24,206 nt of DNA from a virus, in IMG/VR virus record IMGVR_UViG_3300037891_000325, positions 1 to 24,206 of that record. One strand, given 5' to 3'. Positions within the stretch are counted from its first letter, which is position 1. Each line of letters starts with the position of its first letter. Below the pieces are notes generated by a model. That model saw nothing but the letters and a program-made list of their open reading frames with translations, had not been told where the DNA came from and did no database searches. The position numbers and the translations under genes are program-made. Positions 7,466-14,473 of this stretch are shown here, piece by piece.

Positions 7466-7480
7466 GTTACAAAGTGTAAC
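7466..7480 (+). other. 5'-end hairpin of the late transcript
   Basis: GTTAC and GTAAC flank an AAAGT loop (GTTACAAAGTGTAAC). It falls at the predicted first bases of the late message. A 5'-terminal hairpin can protect mRNA from 5'-end-dependent decay; this role is inferred from position only. Confidence 0.45.
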
Positions 7481-7507
7481 GTTCTTTAACAGTCAACCAA
7501 TAAGATT

Positions 7508-7762
7508 ATGGAAATCATAGCATATGCCGCAGTTTGGCTTGCAGTTAGTGGATTATTTGCAATGCTTTTATTGTCAAATGACCCTTATGCACGAGCCAAA
7601 AAACTTGCTGATATTGCTCTAGAGCGTATCGAAGTATTAAAACACAAGTGGCTTGAATCTGAAAAAGCTGGATATGATATCGGTATGGAAACTGCCAAGA
7701 AATCTTGGAAGAAATCCCATGCTAAGAAGTGGAAAGCTAGCAGACGAAAGCTGCTCAATTAA
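7508..7762 (+). CDS. Small membrane-anchored protein, 84 aa
   Basis: Residues 2-24 form one clear transmembrane segment (IIAYAAVWLAVSGLFAMLLL). The remaining 60 residues are a charged helix ending in a Lys/Arg/Trp-rich tail (KKSWKKSHAKKWKASRRK), probably cytoplasmic. It is the only gene between a late promoter (7452) and a terminator (7775), so it looks like a single-gene late unit. No family is recognised; membrane protein with a late role (lysis or virion assembly) is a guess from its regulation. Confidence 0.75.
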   Translation: MEIIAYAAVWLAVSGLFAMLLLSNDPYARAKKLADIALERIEVLKHKWLESEKAGYDIGMETAKKSWKKSHAKKWKASRRKLLN

Positions 7763-7774
7763 CTAGAAATCAAC

Positions 7775-7816
7775 CCCTCAACTTTTTTAATTTTTTTATT
7801 AGAGTTGAGGGTTTTT
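7775..7816 (+). terminator. Rho-independent terminator
   Basis: CCCTCAAC (7775-7782) pairs perfectly with GTTGAGGG (7804-7811), followed by TTTTT. The loop is unusually long (21 bases) and almost all T and A. The T-rich loop would also give a weak A-rich run on the opposite strand. Confidence 0.8.
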
Positions 7817-7818
7817 AG

Positions 7819-7826
7819 TATAAATA
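7819..7826 (+). promoter_or_regulatory. T4-type late promoter for hsp20
   Basis: TATAAATA in the context AGTATAAATAATAG, two bases past the terminator T-run. The expected start is near 7832, leaving a leader of about 62 bases that ends in an AGGAG-type ribosome-binding site (ATAGGAGAAT). Confidence 0.75.
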
Positions 7827-7893
7827 ATAGACGTAGGTGCTCACAACGAGGTCTACAATACAACAATAACTCGCTTAATAGGAGAATAGAAAT

Positions 7894-8373
7894 ATGACAC
7901 AAGCAATGTACGCACTGCTATCCCAAATGGATGGCATGATTAAAGACCCAAGAGTATTGGGATTCGAACCGACGTTTAAAAGAATAGAACGTCAAGTAAA
8001 CCAACCACGAAACGATAGTTTCCCTCCGCACAATATTGTGTACTCAAAGGATAAGGAATCGTTTAAGGTTGAAATGGCTTTGGCAGGATATGCCGAAGAC
8101 GACTTCAGTATAACACTCCAAGACCAAGTGTTAACTATTGAAACATACGAAGAATTGGAACAACCAGATGAAACGTATGTGCACCAAGGAATTGCACGAC
8201 GTAAGTTTAGAAAGCAATTTACTTTAGGTGAGTACCTAGTAGTTGAAGGTGCCACGTTTGTTAATGGTATGTTAACTATTACGATTAATAAAGAACTACC
8301 CGAGGAAAAGAAACCAAAAACTATTGCAATTAATGGTAAGAAAACTAAAGAAAGTTCTTTACTTACTGAGTAG
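7894..8373 (+). CDS. hsp20: Small heat-shock protein, Hsp20/alpha-crystallin family
   Basis: A 159-residue IbpA-like holdase. The alpha-crystallin domain spans about residues 45-140: SFKVEMALAGYAEDDFSITL, then QDQVLTIETYEE, an RKFRKQFTL segment and the strand GATFVNGMLTITI. The conserved GML motif is present. A short Lys-rich C-terminal tail follows; a clear IXI motif is not obvious. Hsp20 genes are common in T4-like cyanophages and other aquatic phages and are thought to help fold structural proteins. Late promoter control here fits that role. The ribosome-binding site GGAG is well placed. Confidence 0.95.
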   Translation: MTQAMYALLSQMDGMIKDPRVLGFEPTFKRIERQVNQPRNDSFPPHNIVYSKDKESFKVEMALAGYAEDDFSITLQDQVLTIETYEELEQPDETYVHQGIARRKFRKQFTLGEYLVVEGATFVNGMLTITINKELPEEKKPKTIAINGKKTKESSLLTE

Positions 8374-8386
8374 TTTTTGGTATAAT
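8358..8386 (+). promoter_or_regulatory. Promoter for the structured RNA / polymerase leader
   Basis: TTTACT at 8358-8363, a 17-base spacer, TATAAT at 8381-8386 within TGGTATAAT. It overlaps the end of hsp20 and fires into a 200-base non-coding region. The expected start is about 8393. Confidence 0.75.
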
Positions 8387-8392
8387 AGCAAT

Positions 8393-8556
8393 ATAATTTA
8401 AGACGGAAAGTATCTATTCATCTATACGAATAGACAACTGGAAAGCTTAGAGATAACTTGGTACAATATCTATAAAATAAGTCGCCACGCGGGGATCACA
8501 TAGTTTTCGGACTCCCTTAGCCGGACTCGGACCATAGCCGAGGAGCGACATTTTTA
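8393..8556 (+). ncRNA. Candidate structured non-coding RNA or long polymerase leader
   Basis: A non-coding stretch of about 165 bases bounded by a promoter (8358-8386) and a T-rich run (8551-8555). Visible helices: TCTATTC 8413-8419 with GAATAGA 8428-8434 (7 bp); AGATA 8451-8455 with TATCT 8467-8471; an outer stem GTCGC 8481-8485 with GCGAC 8545-8549; inside it GGGA 8492-8495 with TCCC 8513-8516, TTCGG 8506-8510 with CCGGA 8521-8525 (these two interleave as a possible pseudoknot), and CTCGG 8526-8530 with CCGAG 8538-8542. The 8481-8549 part is about 62% G+C, far above its surroundings. It could be an independent small RNA ending in a terminator, or a regulatory leader of gene 43. I do not recognise a known RNA family; it is not a tRNA. 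Confidence 0.6.
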
Positions 8557-8558
8557 TC

Positions 8559-8587
8559 TTTACAAACCGCATCAAATGTGGTATATT
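8559..8587 (+). promoter_or_regulatory. T4-early-like promoter for DNA polymerase
   Basis: TTTACA at 8559-8564 (context TCTTTACAAA), 17-base spacer, TATATT at 8582-8587 in TGGTATATT. The predicted start (8594 or 8595) falls on the polymerase ATG, so the transcript would be leaderless. Confidence 0.8.
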
Positions 8588-8594
8588 ATATATA

Positions 8595-11057
8595 ATGAGT
8601 AATTACGTGAACTTCTATACTAACGTCAGCCGATACGGAAACAACATTCTGTACCGTGGCTATGACACTGAAGGCAAACCAGACTTACGGAAGATAAAGT
8701 ATCAGCCGACAATGTTTGCCGAAAGTAAAAACCCCAACGCTGAATGGCGAGGACTTGATGGCACTCCAGTTGAAAAGGTAAACCTTTCATCTATGCGAGA
8801 ATGCAAAGACTTCATTCAGTCTTATGGCGATATACCTAACTACAAAATCTTTGGTAATACTCGACATGTACATGCGTGTATTCAATCAATTTTTCCAAAC
8901 ACGATTCCAGCAGATACTTCGCTTATCAATGTCGTAACAATCGACATCGAGACTGCGTACTCTGATGGCTTTCCACATCCTAGCCAAGCAGCTGAGGAGA
9001 TTCTTGCTATCACCGTCAAGTCGTCCAAGAGCAACAAGTATGTTGTCTTCGGCCTAAAGGATTGGTCAGCTGAGGATTCTGATGTTGGACTCAATATCGA
9101 ATACCATCAGTTCTACACGGAGAAACTTTTACTTGCCGCCTTCCTAGACTGGTGGAAAGAACCATACAACACGCCAGATGTTATTACTGGTTGGAACACT
9201 CGGTTCTTTGATATTCCATACATTGTCAATCGAATGGCTCGTGTACTAGGTGAACAAGAGACTAAACATCTCTCGCCTTGGGGAATGATTGAAGCTCGTA
9301 AGATTGGTGTTCGTGGCCGTGAGGAAGTTACCTTTGAAATGATTGGTATTGCTTCGCTCGACTATATGGATTTGTTCAAAAAGTTTGCTTACACATATGG
9401 TAACCAAGAATCATATTCACTGAATCACATTTCGCATGTCGTACTCGGTGAGAAGAAGCTTGACTACTCGGATGTCGGTGACCTTATGGATTTGTTCGAA
9501 CAAGACCACCAACGCTTTATTGATTACAATGCTAAAGACGTAGCTCTGGTTGCACGGATTGACGAGAAGCTCGGACTGATTAACTTAGTTATGACCATGG
9601 CCTATATGGCAGGTGTAAACTTTGCTGACACTCTTGGTACAACTGCGATATGGGATTCTATTATCTTTCGCGAATTGATGCGACAGAAGATTGCAGTTCC
9701 ACAACCAAAAGAACATAAGTCTCAAGCATTCGTTGGCGGATATGTCAAAGACCCCCAGGTCGGTATGCATGACTGGGTAATGTCTTTTGACCTTAACTCA
9801 CTTTATCCAAACATTATTATTCAGTACAATATGTCGCCAGAGACTTTGATTCCTCACGACAAAGCTGAAGGTGCTCAAGCAGCTAATGGTTCTGTATTCC
9901 GCAAAGACAAGAAAGGTATCATTCCACAGATTGTCGAGAAGATGTACGAGACTCGTGTTGTCACTAAGAAAAAGATGCTTGGCGTCAAACAGCAAATTGA
10001 GACCGAAGGCAAATCTGATTCACTGATTCGCGAGGCAACCATTCTTGAGAATACTCAGATGGCTACTAAGATTCTACTCAATTCACTTTATGGTGCGATG
10101 GGTAACAAATGGTTTCGATACTTTGACTTACGAGTTGCTGAAGGTGTAACTACTACTGGCCAGAAAGTTATTCAACATGGCGAAGCTGCCGTGAATAAAT
10201 ACTTGCAGAAAGTAATGGGTGACGACAAAGACCGAGTGATTGCAATGGATACTGATTCTTTATATGTTGGTGTCGGTGATTTGGTAGACAAGTTCTGTAA
10301 AGACAATCCTGTTGACTTTCTAAACAAGTTCAGCGAAGAGGCAGTCGAACCAGTACTTGCCAAAGCATACAAACAATTTGCCGAAGACTCCAATGCGTAT
10401 ACTAACCGAATGGTTATGGGACGAGAAGTTATTGCTGATCGTGGTATATGGACAGCCAAGAAACGTTACATTCTAAATGTTCACGACTCAGAGGGTGTTC
10501 GATATGCTCAGCCCAAGCTTAAGGTTATGGGTATCGAAGCAGTCAAGTCTTCTACTCCTATGATTTGCCGTGATGCGATGAAAGAGATGTTCAATATTAT
10601 TGTGCAGGGTGACGAAGCAAAAACACAAAAGGCGATTAAAGCATTCAAAGATACATTCAAGAAGCTTCCACCTCAACAGATTGGTTTCCCCCGCGGTGTC
10701 AGCTCGGTTACAGACTATGTTGACCGAAATACTATCTATCGCAAAGGTACTCCAATTCATTCTCGCGGTTCTATCTTGTACAACTACAACTTAAAGAAAC
10801 AAGGCCTCGACAAAAAGTATCAGTACATTACTAATGGTGACAAAATCAAATTCTTGTACTTACGCAAGAACAATCCTATCCGCCAGAATGTCATTGCGTT
10901 TCCTAATGACCATCTGCCTACAGAGCTCGGCTTACACGATTGGATTGACACTGACTTACAATTTCAAAAAACCTTTCTCGACCCTATCGAGATTATACTA
11001 AACGCAATTGATTGGTCAGCAGAACCAATCGCAACCCTAGAAGAATTCTTCGCATGA
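8595..11057 (+). CDS. 43: Family B DNA polymerase (T4 gp43)
   Basis: The replicative polymerase with 3'-5' proofreading, 820 residues against 898 in T4. Exonuclease motifs: DIET 117-120 (Exo I), GWNTRFFD 199-206 (Exo II), Y311-D315 in YNAKD (Exo III). Polymerase motifs: DLNSLYP 399-405 (A), K492 to YG 499-500 (B), and DTD 552-554 (C). The C-terminus ends TLEEFFA, a likely clamp-binding peptide. The ATG at 8595 has no ribosome-binding site and coincides with the predicted transcription start of the nearest promoter. A GTG at 8607 would give MNFYTNV, closer to the MKEFYISIE start of T4. It works with the clamp and loader encoded at 4213-6999. T4 gp43 controls its own translation through an RNA hairpin, so the structured RNA upstream is noteworthy. 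Confidence 0.98.
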   Translation: MSNYVNFYTNVSRYGNNILYRGYDTEGKPDLRKIKYQPTMFAESKNPNAEWRGLDGTPVEKVNLSSMRECKDFIQSYGDIPNYKIFGNTRHVHACIQSIFPNTIPADTSLINVVTIDIETAYSDGFPHPSQAAEEILAITVKSSKSNKYVVFGLKDWSAEDSDVGLNIEYHQFYTEKLLLAAFLDWWKEPYNTPDVITGWNTRFFDIPYIVNRMARVLGEQETKHLSPWGMIEARKIGVRGREEVTFEMIGIASLDYMDLFKKFAYTYGNQESYSLNHISHVVLGEKKLDYSDVGDLMDLFEQDHQRFIDYNAKDVALVARIDEKLGLINLVMTMAYMAGVNFADTLGTTAIWDSIIFRELMRQKIAVPQPKEHKSQAFVGGYVKDPQVGMHDWVMSFDLNSLYPNIIIQYNMSPETLIPHDKAEGAQAANGSVFRKDKKGIIPQIVEKMYETRVVTKKKMLGVKQQIETEGKSDSLIREATILENTQMATKILLNSLYGAMGNKWFRYFDLRVAEGVTTTGQKVIQHGEAAVNKYLQKVMGDDKDRVIAMDTDSLYVGVGDLVDKFCKDNPVDFLNKFSEEAVEPVLAKAYKQFAEDSNAYTNRMVMGREVIADRGIWTAKKRYILNVHDSEGVRYAQPKLKVMGIEAVKSSTPMICRDAMKEMFNIIVQGDEAKTQKAIKAFKDTFKKLPPQQIGFPRGVSSVTDYVDRNTIYRKGTPIHSRGSILYNYNLKKQGLDKKYQYITNGDKIKFLYLRKNNPIRQNVIAFPNDHLPTELGLHDWIDTDLQFQKTFLDPIEIILNAIDWSAEPIATLEEFFA

Positions 11058-11326
11058 TTGAAAATACATTAGGATTTGTATATAACTTTTGTTTCATTAG
11101 TTGTTACTGGCCACAGATCGCAAAGTCACTTAGAACTAAGTCAGTAGATGACATAAGCATTATGCTATATATATTATCTATTATAGGCTATGCTTCCGCG
11201 TCTGGATATGCTGTAATGCGATTTGGTTTAGACTTTTGGCTACTTTTAAATTACGTACTAAGTGGATTCTCAGCAGTCTTTATGGTATGTGTATACTACA
11301 AATATAAGAATAAGAACAATGGGTAA
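11054..11326 (+). CDS. PQ-loop / SemiSWEET-like membrane protein, 90 aa
   Basis: A three-helix membrane protein with a PQ-loop motif: YWPQIAKSLRTKSVDDIS at about residues 16-33. Hydrophobic segments lie at about 6-20, 36-53 and 59-80, followed by a Lys/Asn tail. The length and single triple-helix bundle match bacterial SemiSWEET sugar transporters (about 85-95 aa), which dimerise to form a pore. Its ATG overlaps the polymerase stop (ATGA), so I prefer it over an in-frame ATG at 11012 inside gene 43. The family assignment rests on the motif and topology; the substrate cannot be told. Confidence 0.75.
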   Translation: MIENTLGFVYNFCFISCYWPQIAKSLRTKSVDDISIMLYILSIIGYASASGYAVMRFGLDFWLLLNYVLSGFSAVFMVCVYYKYKNKNNG

Positions 11327-11516
11327 AGGAATGACACCAAAGAAAGGCTATAATGATAAAGCCTATAAAGATAACTACGATTCAATCGACTTCTCGAGCG
11401 TACGTAAAAATCGCCAAGGACTAATGAACTCAAAAACTAAGGTCCACGGAGATAGAAAAGCAAAACATTTTAAGAAAATACATCAAGATGAGATTGACAA
11501 TCACGATGAATTATAG
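11319..11516 (+). CDS. Small basic hydrophilic protein, 65 aa
   Basis: Starts at ATG 11319, overlapping the preceding stop by 8 bases. It is rich in Lys, Asp, Asn and Tyr (start MGKGMTPKKGYNDKAYKDNY), with no membrane segment, and looks disordered. No family is recognised. It ends inside a perfect-consensus promoter that drives the next gene. An upstream in-frame ATG at 11262 would lie deep in the previous gene and is unlikely. Confidence 0.65.
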   Translation: MGKGMTPKKGYNDKAYKDNYDSIDFSSVRKNRQGLMNSKTKVHGDRKAKHFKKIHQDEIDNHDEL

Positions 11517-11522
11517 TATAAT
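11494..11522 (+). promoter_or_regulatory. Perfect-consensus sigma-70 promoter
   Basis: TTGACA at 11494-11499, exactly 17 bases, TATAAT at 11517-11522. All 12 box positions match consensus. The expected start is 11529, with AAGAGA before the ATG at 11547. Confidence 0.9.
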
Positions 11523-11546
11523 AGTCAACATAATAAGAGATAATAT

Positions 11547-11957
11547 ATGAGAAACTGTACGTCAGATATGAGATACATGCACGAGAAGTTCAAGGTGCAT
11601 GAAGCAATTGAAAAAATGGATAAGACAACTCTTAAAGCATTCTTACGATTTAGAGTAGCCTGTATACAAGAAGAAGTAGACGAGCTTAAGTCAGCTACTG
11701 CCGACAATTTACCAATCGATGGAGAAGAAACAGTCGATGCGCTAATCGATATTTGTGTGTTTGCAATTGGTACTATGGATTTGTTTGGCATTGACGCTGA
11801 TGACGCATGGGACGAAGTATTGCGAGCCAACATCAATAAAGAAGTCGGTGTAAAACCAGGAAGGCCAAATCCATTTGGATTGCCAGACCTAATCAAACCA
11901 GAAGGTTGGAAAGCTCCAAGCCACAAAGATAACCATGGCAAGTTAAAAGATTTATGA
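11547..11957 (+). CDS. MazG-like all-alpha NTP pyrophosphohydrolase
   Basis: A 136-residue helical protein with the metal-binding pattern of the MazG/dUTPase-2 (all-alpha NTP-PPase) superfamily: QEEVDELKSA (residues 41-50) and EETVDALIDICVFAIGTMDLFG (59-80). These acidic residues bind Mg and remove pyrophosphate from (d)NTPs. A Pro-rich tail (KPGRPNPFGLPDLIKPEGW) follows. T4 gp56 dCTPase belongs to the same superfamily, and a phage that builds hydroxymethyl-dCMP needs to destroy dCTP, so this is one candidate for that job; the substrate cannot be read from sequence. It is the first gene after a perfect-consensus promoter. Confidence 0.85.
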   Translation: MRNCTSDMRYMHEKFKVHEAIEKMDKTTLKAFLRFRVACIQEEVDELKSATADNLPIDGEETVDALIDICVFAIGTMDLFGIDADDAWDEVLRANINKEVGVKPGRPNPFGLPDLIKPEGWKAPSHKDNHGKLKDL

Positions 11958-12244
11958 GTACAATTAAATTAGTAGAAAAACCTAACGAGGTTTATTTTAA
12001 AACCACAACTAATTATAAGTTAGAAGTTGATGGTAGACCTTTAACCATCTGTATTGAAGAAGATTCAAACGAATCAATGCTTCATTATATAGATGAAGAT
12101 GGCGATACCTTTACCAACACGCCCGATTGGATTTTAGAAATGGGCGAAGATGATTGGGGCGACCTAATCTTTGAGAGTACGCTATACGAAGCTGGTATAT
12201 CGACTTTGCCAGTTGGAGAAGAAATTTTTACAGAGGACGAATAA
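11954..12244 (+). CDS. Acidic hypothetical protein, 96 aa
   Basis: A very acidic small protein (ends EEIFTEDE), with alternating strands in the first half (KLEVDGRPLTICIEEDS). It overlaps the preceding stop by 4 bases. No family, membrane segment or catalytic motif is recognised. Its strong negative charge resembles DNA-mimic inhibitor proteins, but that is speculative. Confidence 0.7.
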   Translation: MSTIKLVEKPNEVYFKTTTNYKLEVDGRPLTICIEEDSNESMLHYIDEDGDTFTNTPDWILEMGEDDWGDLIFESTLYEAGISTLPVGEEIFTEDE

Positions 12245-12245
12245 T

Positions 12246-12386
12246 ATGGACGGAGCAGTAACAGCATGGAATGAACTATCTTATTTAGATGGTATACTAT
12301 TTACAGTTTGGCTTGGTATTTTATACTGGGGTAAATGTTGGATAGATAGTTGGTTTAAAAGAAAAGACGAAGAATCGAGGTACTAA
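12246..12386 (+). CDS. Small single-pass membrane protein, 46 aa
   Basis: Starts at ATG 12246, one base after the preceding stop. One transmembrane helix at about residues 14-31 (YLDGILFTVWLGILYWGKCW), then a short charged tail KRKDEESRY. Its stop overlaps the next ATG by one base (TAATG). Longer in-frame starts would sit inside the previous gene. Function unknown. Confidence 0.65.
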   Translation: MDGAVTAWNELSYLDGILFTVWLGILYWGKCWIDSWFKRKDEESRY

Positions 12387-12532
12387 TGGGCTGGTTAATT
12401 GGATTGACATTTCTAGTTGTTTTTATTATAATGGTTGTATGGCCATTAATTAATAATTGGTTTGACGACTTAAAATCAGACTTCGAGCAAGAGGGGTGGT
12501 ATAGTTACTTAGATGATAAAAAAGATGATTGA
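12386..12532 (+). CDS. Small single-pass membrane protein, 48 aa
   Basis: Begins at the ATG of TAATG shared with the previous stop. Residues 3-22 form a transmembrane helix (WLIGLTFLVVFIIMVVWPLI), followed by an acidic tail (FDDLKSDFEQEGWYSYLDDK). Tandem tiny membrane proteins with overlapping ends suggest a coupled pair with the 46-aa protein. A perfect sigma-70 promoter lies inside its transmembrane codons. Function unknown. Confidence 0.65.
   Translation: MGWLIGLTFLVVFIIMVVWPLINNWFDDLKSDFEQEGWYSYLDDKKDD
12404..12432 (+). promoter_or_regulatory. Perfect-consensus promoter inside a small membrane-protein gene
   Basis: TTGACA at 12404-12409, 17 bases, TATAAT at 12427-12432: all 12 positions match. 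The start near 12439 would give the primase-like gene its own message. The match being exact makes chance unlikely, although it lies in hydrophobic AT-rich codons. Confidence 0.65.
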
Positions 12533-13463
12533 GTTTACAGCATTTCCTAGCATATTTGATAATAAAACGCATAGACGATTCTCGTTTGAAGATTGGGATA
12601 AGTTCTCTGCTGCTTTATTCAATATGAGTAAGAAAGAAGGTTATAAACCAAAGAAAGGTGAGAAGTCTCATCTCAAACCATCTCCTCTAATTACTCCAGC
12701 AGTTTATGATAAGGGTACTACACGAGCAAATGCCAATGTAATCAAATGGGCTGGTTGGTGTGCACTAGATATTGATGATTATGATACTACCTTTGAAGAA
12801 GCAGTAGAACAGTTCAAACCATTTGAATACATATGTTACTCAACCGCTTCTTCTACAAAAGAAAAAGCTAAGTTTAGAATCGTATTCAGATTAGAAAATG
12901 ATATTGAAGCAGATAAGATTAAACACTTCTGGTATGCACTGAATAAAGAGTTCAATTCTATTGGTGATCCGCAAACCAAAGACTTATCTCGTATGTATTA
13001 TATACCAGCACTGTATCCTAATGCATTTAACTTCTGCTTCGCTAATAAAGGTAAAGAACTAAATCCTAAAGAGCTAATGGCTAAGCACGAGTATGTAGAT
13101 AACAGTGGTACCTTCTTATCTAAACTTCCTGTCGAAATGCAACGAGCACTTCTTCAACATAGAAAAGATAGTCTTACTAATGACGACTACACCTGGTCTT
13201 CATACCATGATTGTAAGTTCGTACATAAACGACTAGTAGACGAGTATCGTACTATATCAGAAGCGGGCTGGTATCACAAAATGTTTCAGATAATGATTTC
13301 TATAGCGGGGTCTGCAATCAAGTATAAATATCCTATAACAGCAACTGATATTACTATCCTATGTAGACAGATAGATTTAGAAACCGGTGGCTGGTACAAG
13401 AATAGACCAATTGAAAAAGAAGCTCAAAGAGCATTAGAATATGTATTAAGTAGTGAATTATAA
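12513..13463 (+). CDS. Archaeo-eukaryotic-type primase-like (AEP/PrimPol) protein
   Basis: A 316-residue protein with AEP-like motifs: the metal-binding ALDIDD at 84-89 (D86, D88), the second motif region YSTASSTKEKAKFRIVF at 109-125, and DLSRMYYIP at 157-165. A helical C-terminal domain (about 230-316, WYHKMFQIMISIAG... EKEAQRALEYVL) resembles the region after PrimPol cores. No helicase or zinc domain is fused. Similar uncharacterised proteins occur in cyanophage-type T4-like phages. T4 uses a DnaG-type primase (gp61), so this would be an extra or substitute primase, or a repair polymerase. ATG 12525 (MIEFTAF) is an equally plausible start, overlapping the previous stop less. Family moderately sure, activity inferred. 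Confidence 0.7.
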   Translation: MIKKMIEFTAFPSIFDNKTHRRFSFEDWDKFSAALFNMSKKEGYKPKKGEKSHLKPSPLITPAVYDKGTTRANANVIKWAGWCALDIDDYDTTFEEAVEQFKPFEYICYSTASSTKEKAKFRIVFRLENDIEADKIKHFWYALNKEFNSIGDPQTKDLSRMYYIPALYPNAFNFCFANKGKELNPKELMAKHEYVDNSGTFLSKLPVEMQRALLQHRKDSLTNDDYTWSSYHDCKFVHKRLVDEYRTISEAGWYHKMFQIMISIAGSAIKYKYPITATDITILCRQIDLETGGWYKNRPIEKEAQRALEYVLSSEL

Positions 13464-13464
13464 T

Positions 13465-13941
13465 ATGAAATTATTGAAAAGTCAATTACACGAACAAGGG
13501 TATCTTTGGACAAACTCTGACTTAGAGCCATCGTACAAAGACACTAAATATCCTATTAAACAAATTAGAGTTGACGATATATGGGCATCGGTTCCTAAAG
13601 CTGAGGTACATAATGGTATTGTATTTTATAAACCAGTAAAAGAATCAATTGCTAAAGACGGAATGCACTGGCCAATTATGGTAGTCAATTGTACTCGGGC
13701 AGAGCTCAAAGGCCAAAAAGCAAAATGGAAACATAAAATAAATGATTTGCCATTTTGGATGGCTGAAGACCTGGATGTTAGAATGAATGTAGTATGGGGT
13801 GGCTCGAATAGACTTTGGATTGCTCGAGAATTGGGTTTCACCCACATTGATTGCGCTATGATGCCGAACTTTGAAACCGCTCATGCTTTACAAAAAACAA
13901 TGAGAGAAAACTTTCCACAATACTATAAAAATGACCGATAA
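13465..13941 (+). CDS. ParB/Srx-like domain protein, 158 aa
   Basis: The region from about residue 40 to 130 follows the ParB/sulfiredoxin N-terminal fold: a strand-helix segment (VFYKPVKESIAKDGMHWPIMVV), then the signature VVWGGSNRLWIARELGFTHIDCAMM, resembling the GxxR box of ParB-like nucleases and partition proteins. The C-terminal helix is short. I chose ATG 13465 rather than the in-frame GTG at 13453, because the ATG lies one base after the previous stop. Stand-alone phage ParB-like proteins act variously as nucleases, DNA-binding or nucleotide-hydrolysing proteins; which applies is unknown. Confidence 0.7.
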   Translation: MKLLKSQLHEQGYLWTNSDLEPSYKDTKYPIKQIRVDDIWASVPKAEVHNGIVFYKPVKESIAKDGMHWPIMVVNCTRAELKGQKAKWKHKINDLPFWMAEDLDVRMNVVWGGSNRLWIARELGFTHIDCAMMPNFETAHALQKTMRENFPQYYKNDR

Positions 13942-14473
13942 GCAAATAATATCAGATGAATACTTAGATTTGCAATTACAACTTCATGTCAATCCAAATT
14001 ATGGTGTAATGAGTATTAAGCACTCGCCTGAAGTTGCTAAGTTCGCAATAAAATATAATTGTAAATCAATTCTAGATTATGGTGCCGGCAAACAAAGGCT
14101 AAAGCCAGGGTTATATGAAAATGGTTATAAAGGCGATTATGCTGCTTATGACCCAGCAGTTATAGATATAAGAAATATACCAGAAGGTATATACGATTTA
14201 TTAGTTTGTGTTGATGTATTAGAGCACATTGAGCCAAACCTACTCGATAATGTTTTAGATGAAATGTTAGACCACACTGGCTTGTATGGTTTCTTTACAG
14301 TCGCGACAGGACCTGCAAGAAAGGTATTATCAGATGGTCGTAACGCGCACTTAATACAAGAAAAATTTGATTGGTGGAAACCAAAGATAGAACAGCGCTG
14401 GGACATTATAGAAGATGTACACCAAGACAATCATGGCTTTAAAATTATTACTAGAAAAAAATGGACTTCATAG
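13931..14473 (+). CDS. SAM-dependent methyltransferase (class I fold)
   Basis: A 180-residue small-molecule-type methyltransferase. Motif I ILDYGAGKQRL is at 47-57, an acidic end of strand 2 lies in YAAYDP, and motif IV VCVDVLEHIEP at 92-102 matches the UbiE/methyltransferase-11 group rather than DNA methylases (no NPPY or PC motif). It overlaps the ParB-like gene upstream and the next gene by 13 bases. It leads into the glycosyltransferase cluster, so sugar or glycan methylation is a reasonable inference. Confidence 0.85.
   Translation: MTDKQIISDEYLDLQLQLHVNPNYGVMSIKHSPEVAKFAIKYNCKSILDYGAGKQRLKPGLYENGYKGDYAAYDPAVIDIRNIPEGIYDLLVCVDVLEHIEPNLLDNVLDEMLDHTGLYGFFTVATGPARKVLSDGRNAHLIQEKFDWWKPKIEQRWDIIEDVHQDNHGFKIITRKKWTS

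Noticed and set aside
8481-8549. tRNA or tmRNA fragment
   Set aside because: Closing stem is only 5 bp, no T-loop consensus, no CCA or discriminator arrangement, and no anticodon arm.
10172-10760. Minus-strand open frames opposite DNA polymerase
   Set aside because: They lie antisense to the conserved polymerase motifs, with no family resemblance and no promoter on that strand.
12300-12327. TTTACA-N16-TATACT promoter-like sequence
   Set aside because: It has a 16-base spacer, lies in transmembrane codons and is followed closely by a perfect-consensus promoter; likely chance.
13322-13329. TATAAATA late box in the primase-like gene
   Set aside because: Inside coding sequence, over 130 bases before the next start; no supporting leader.
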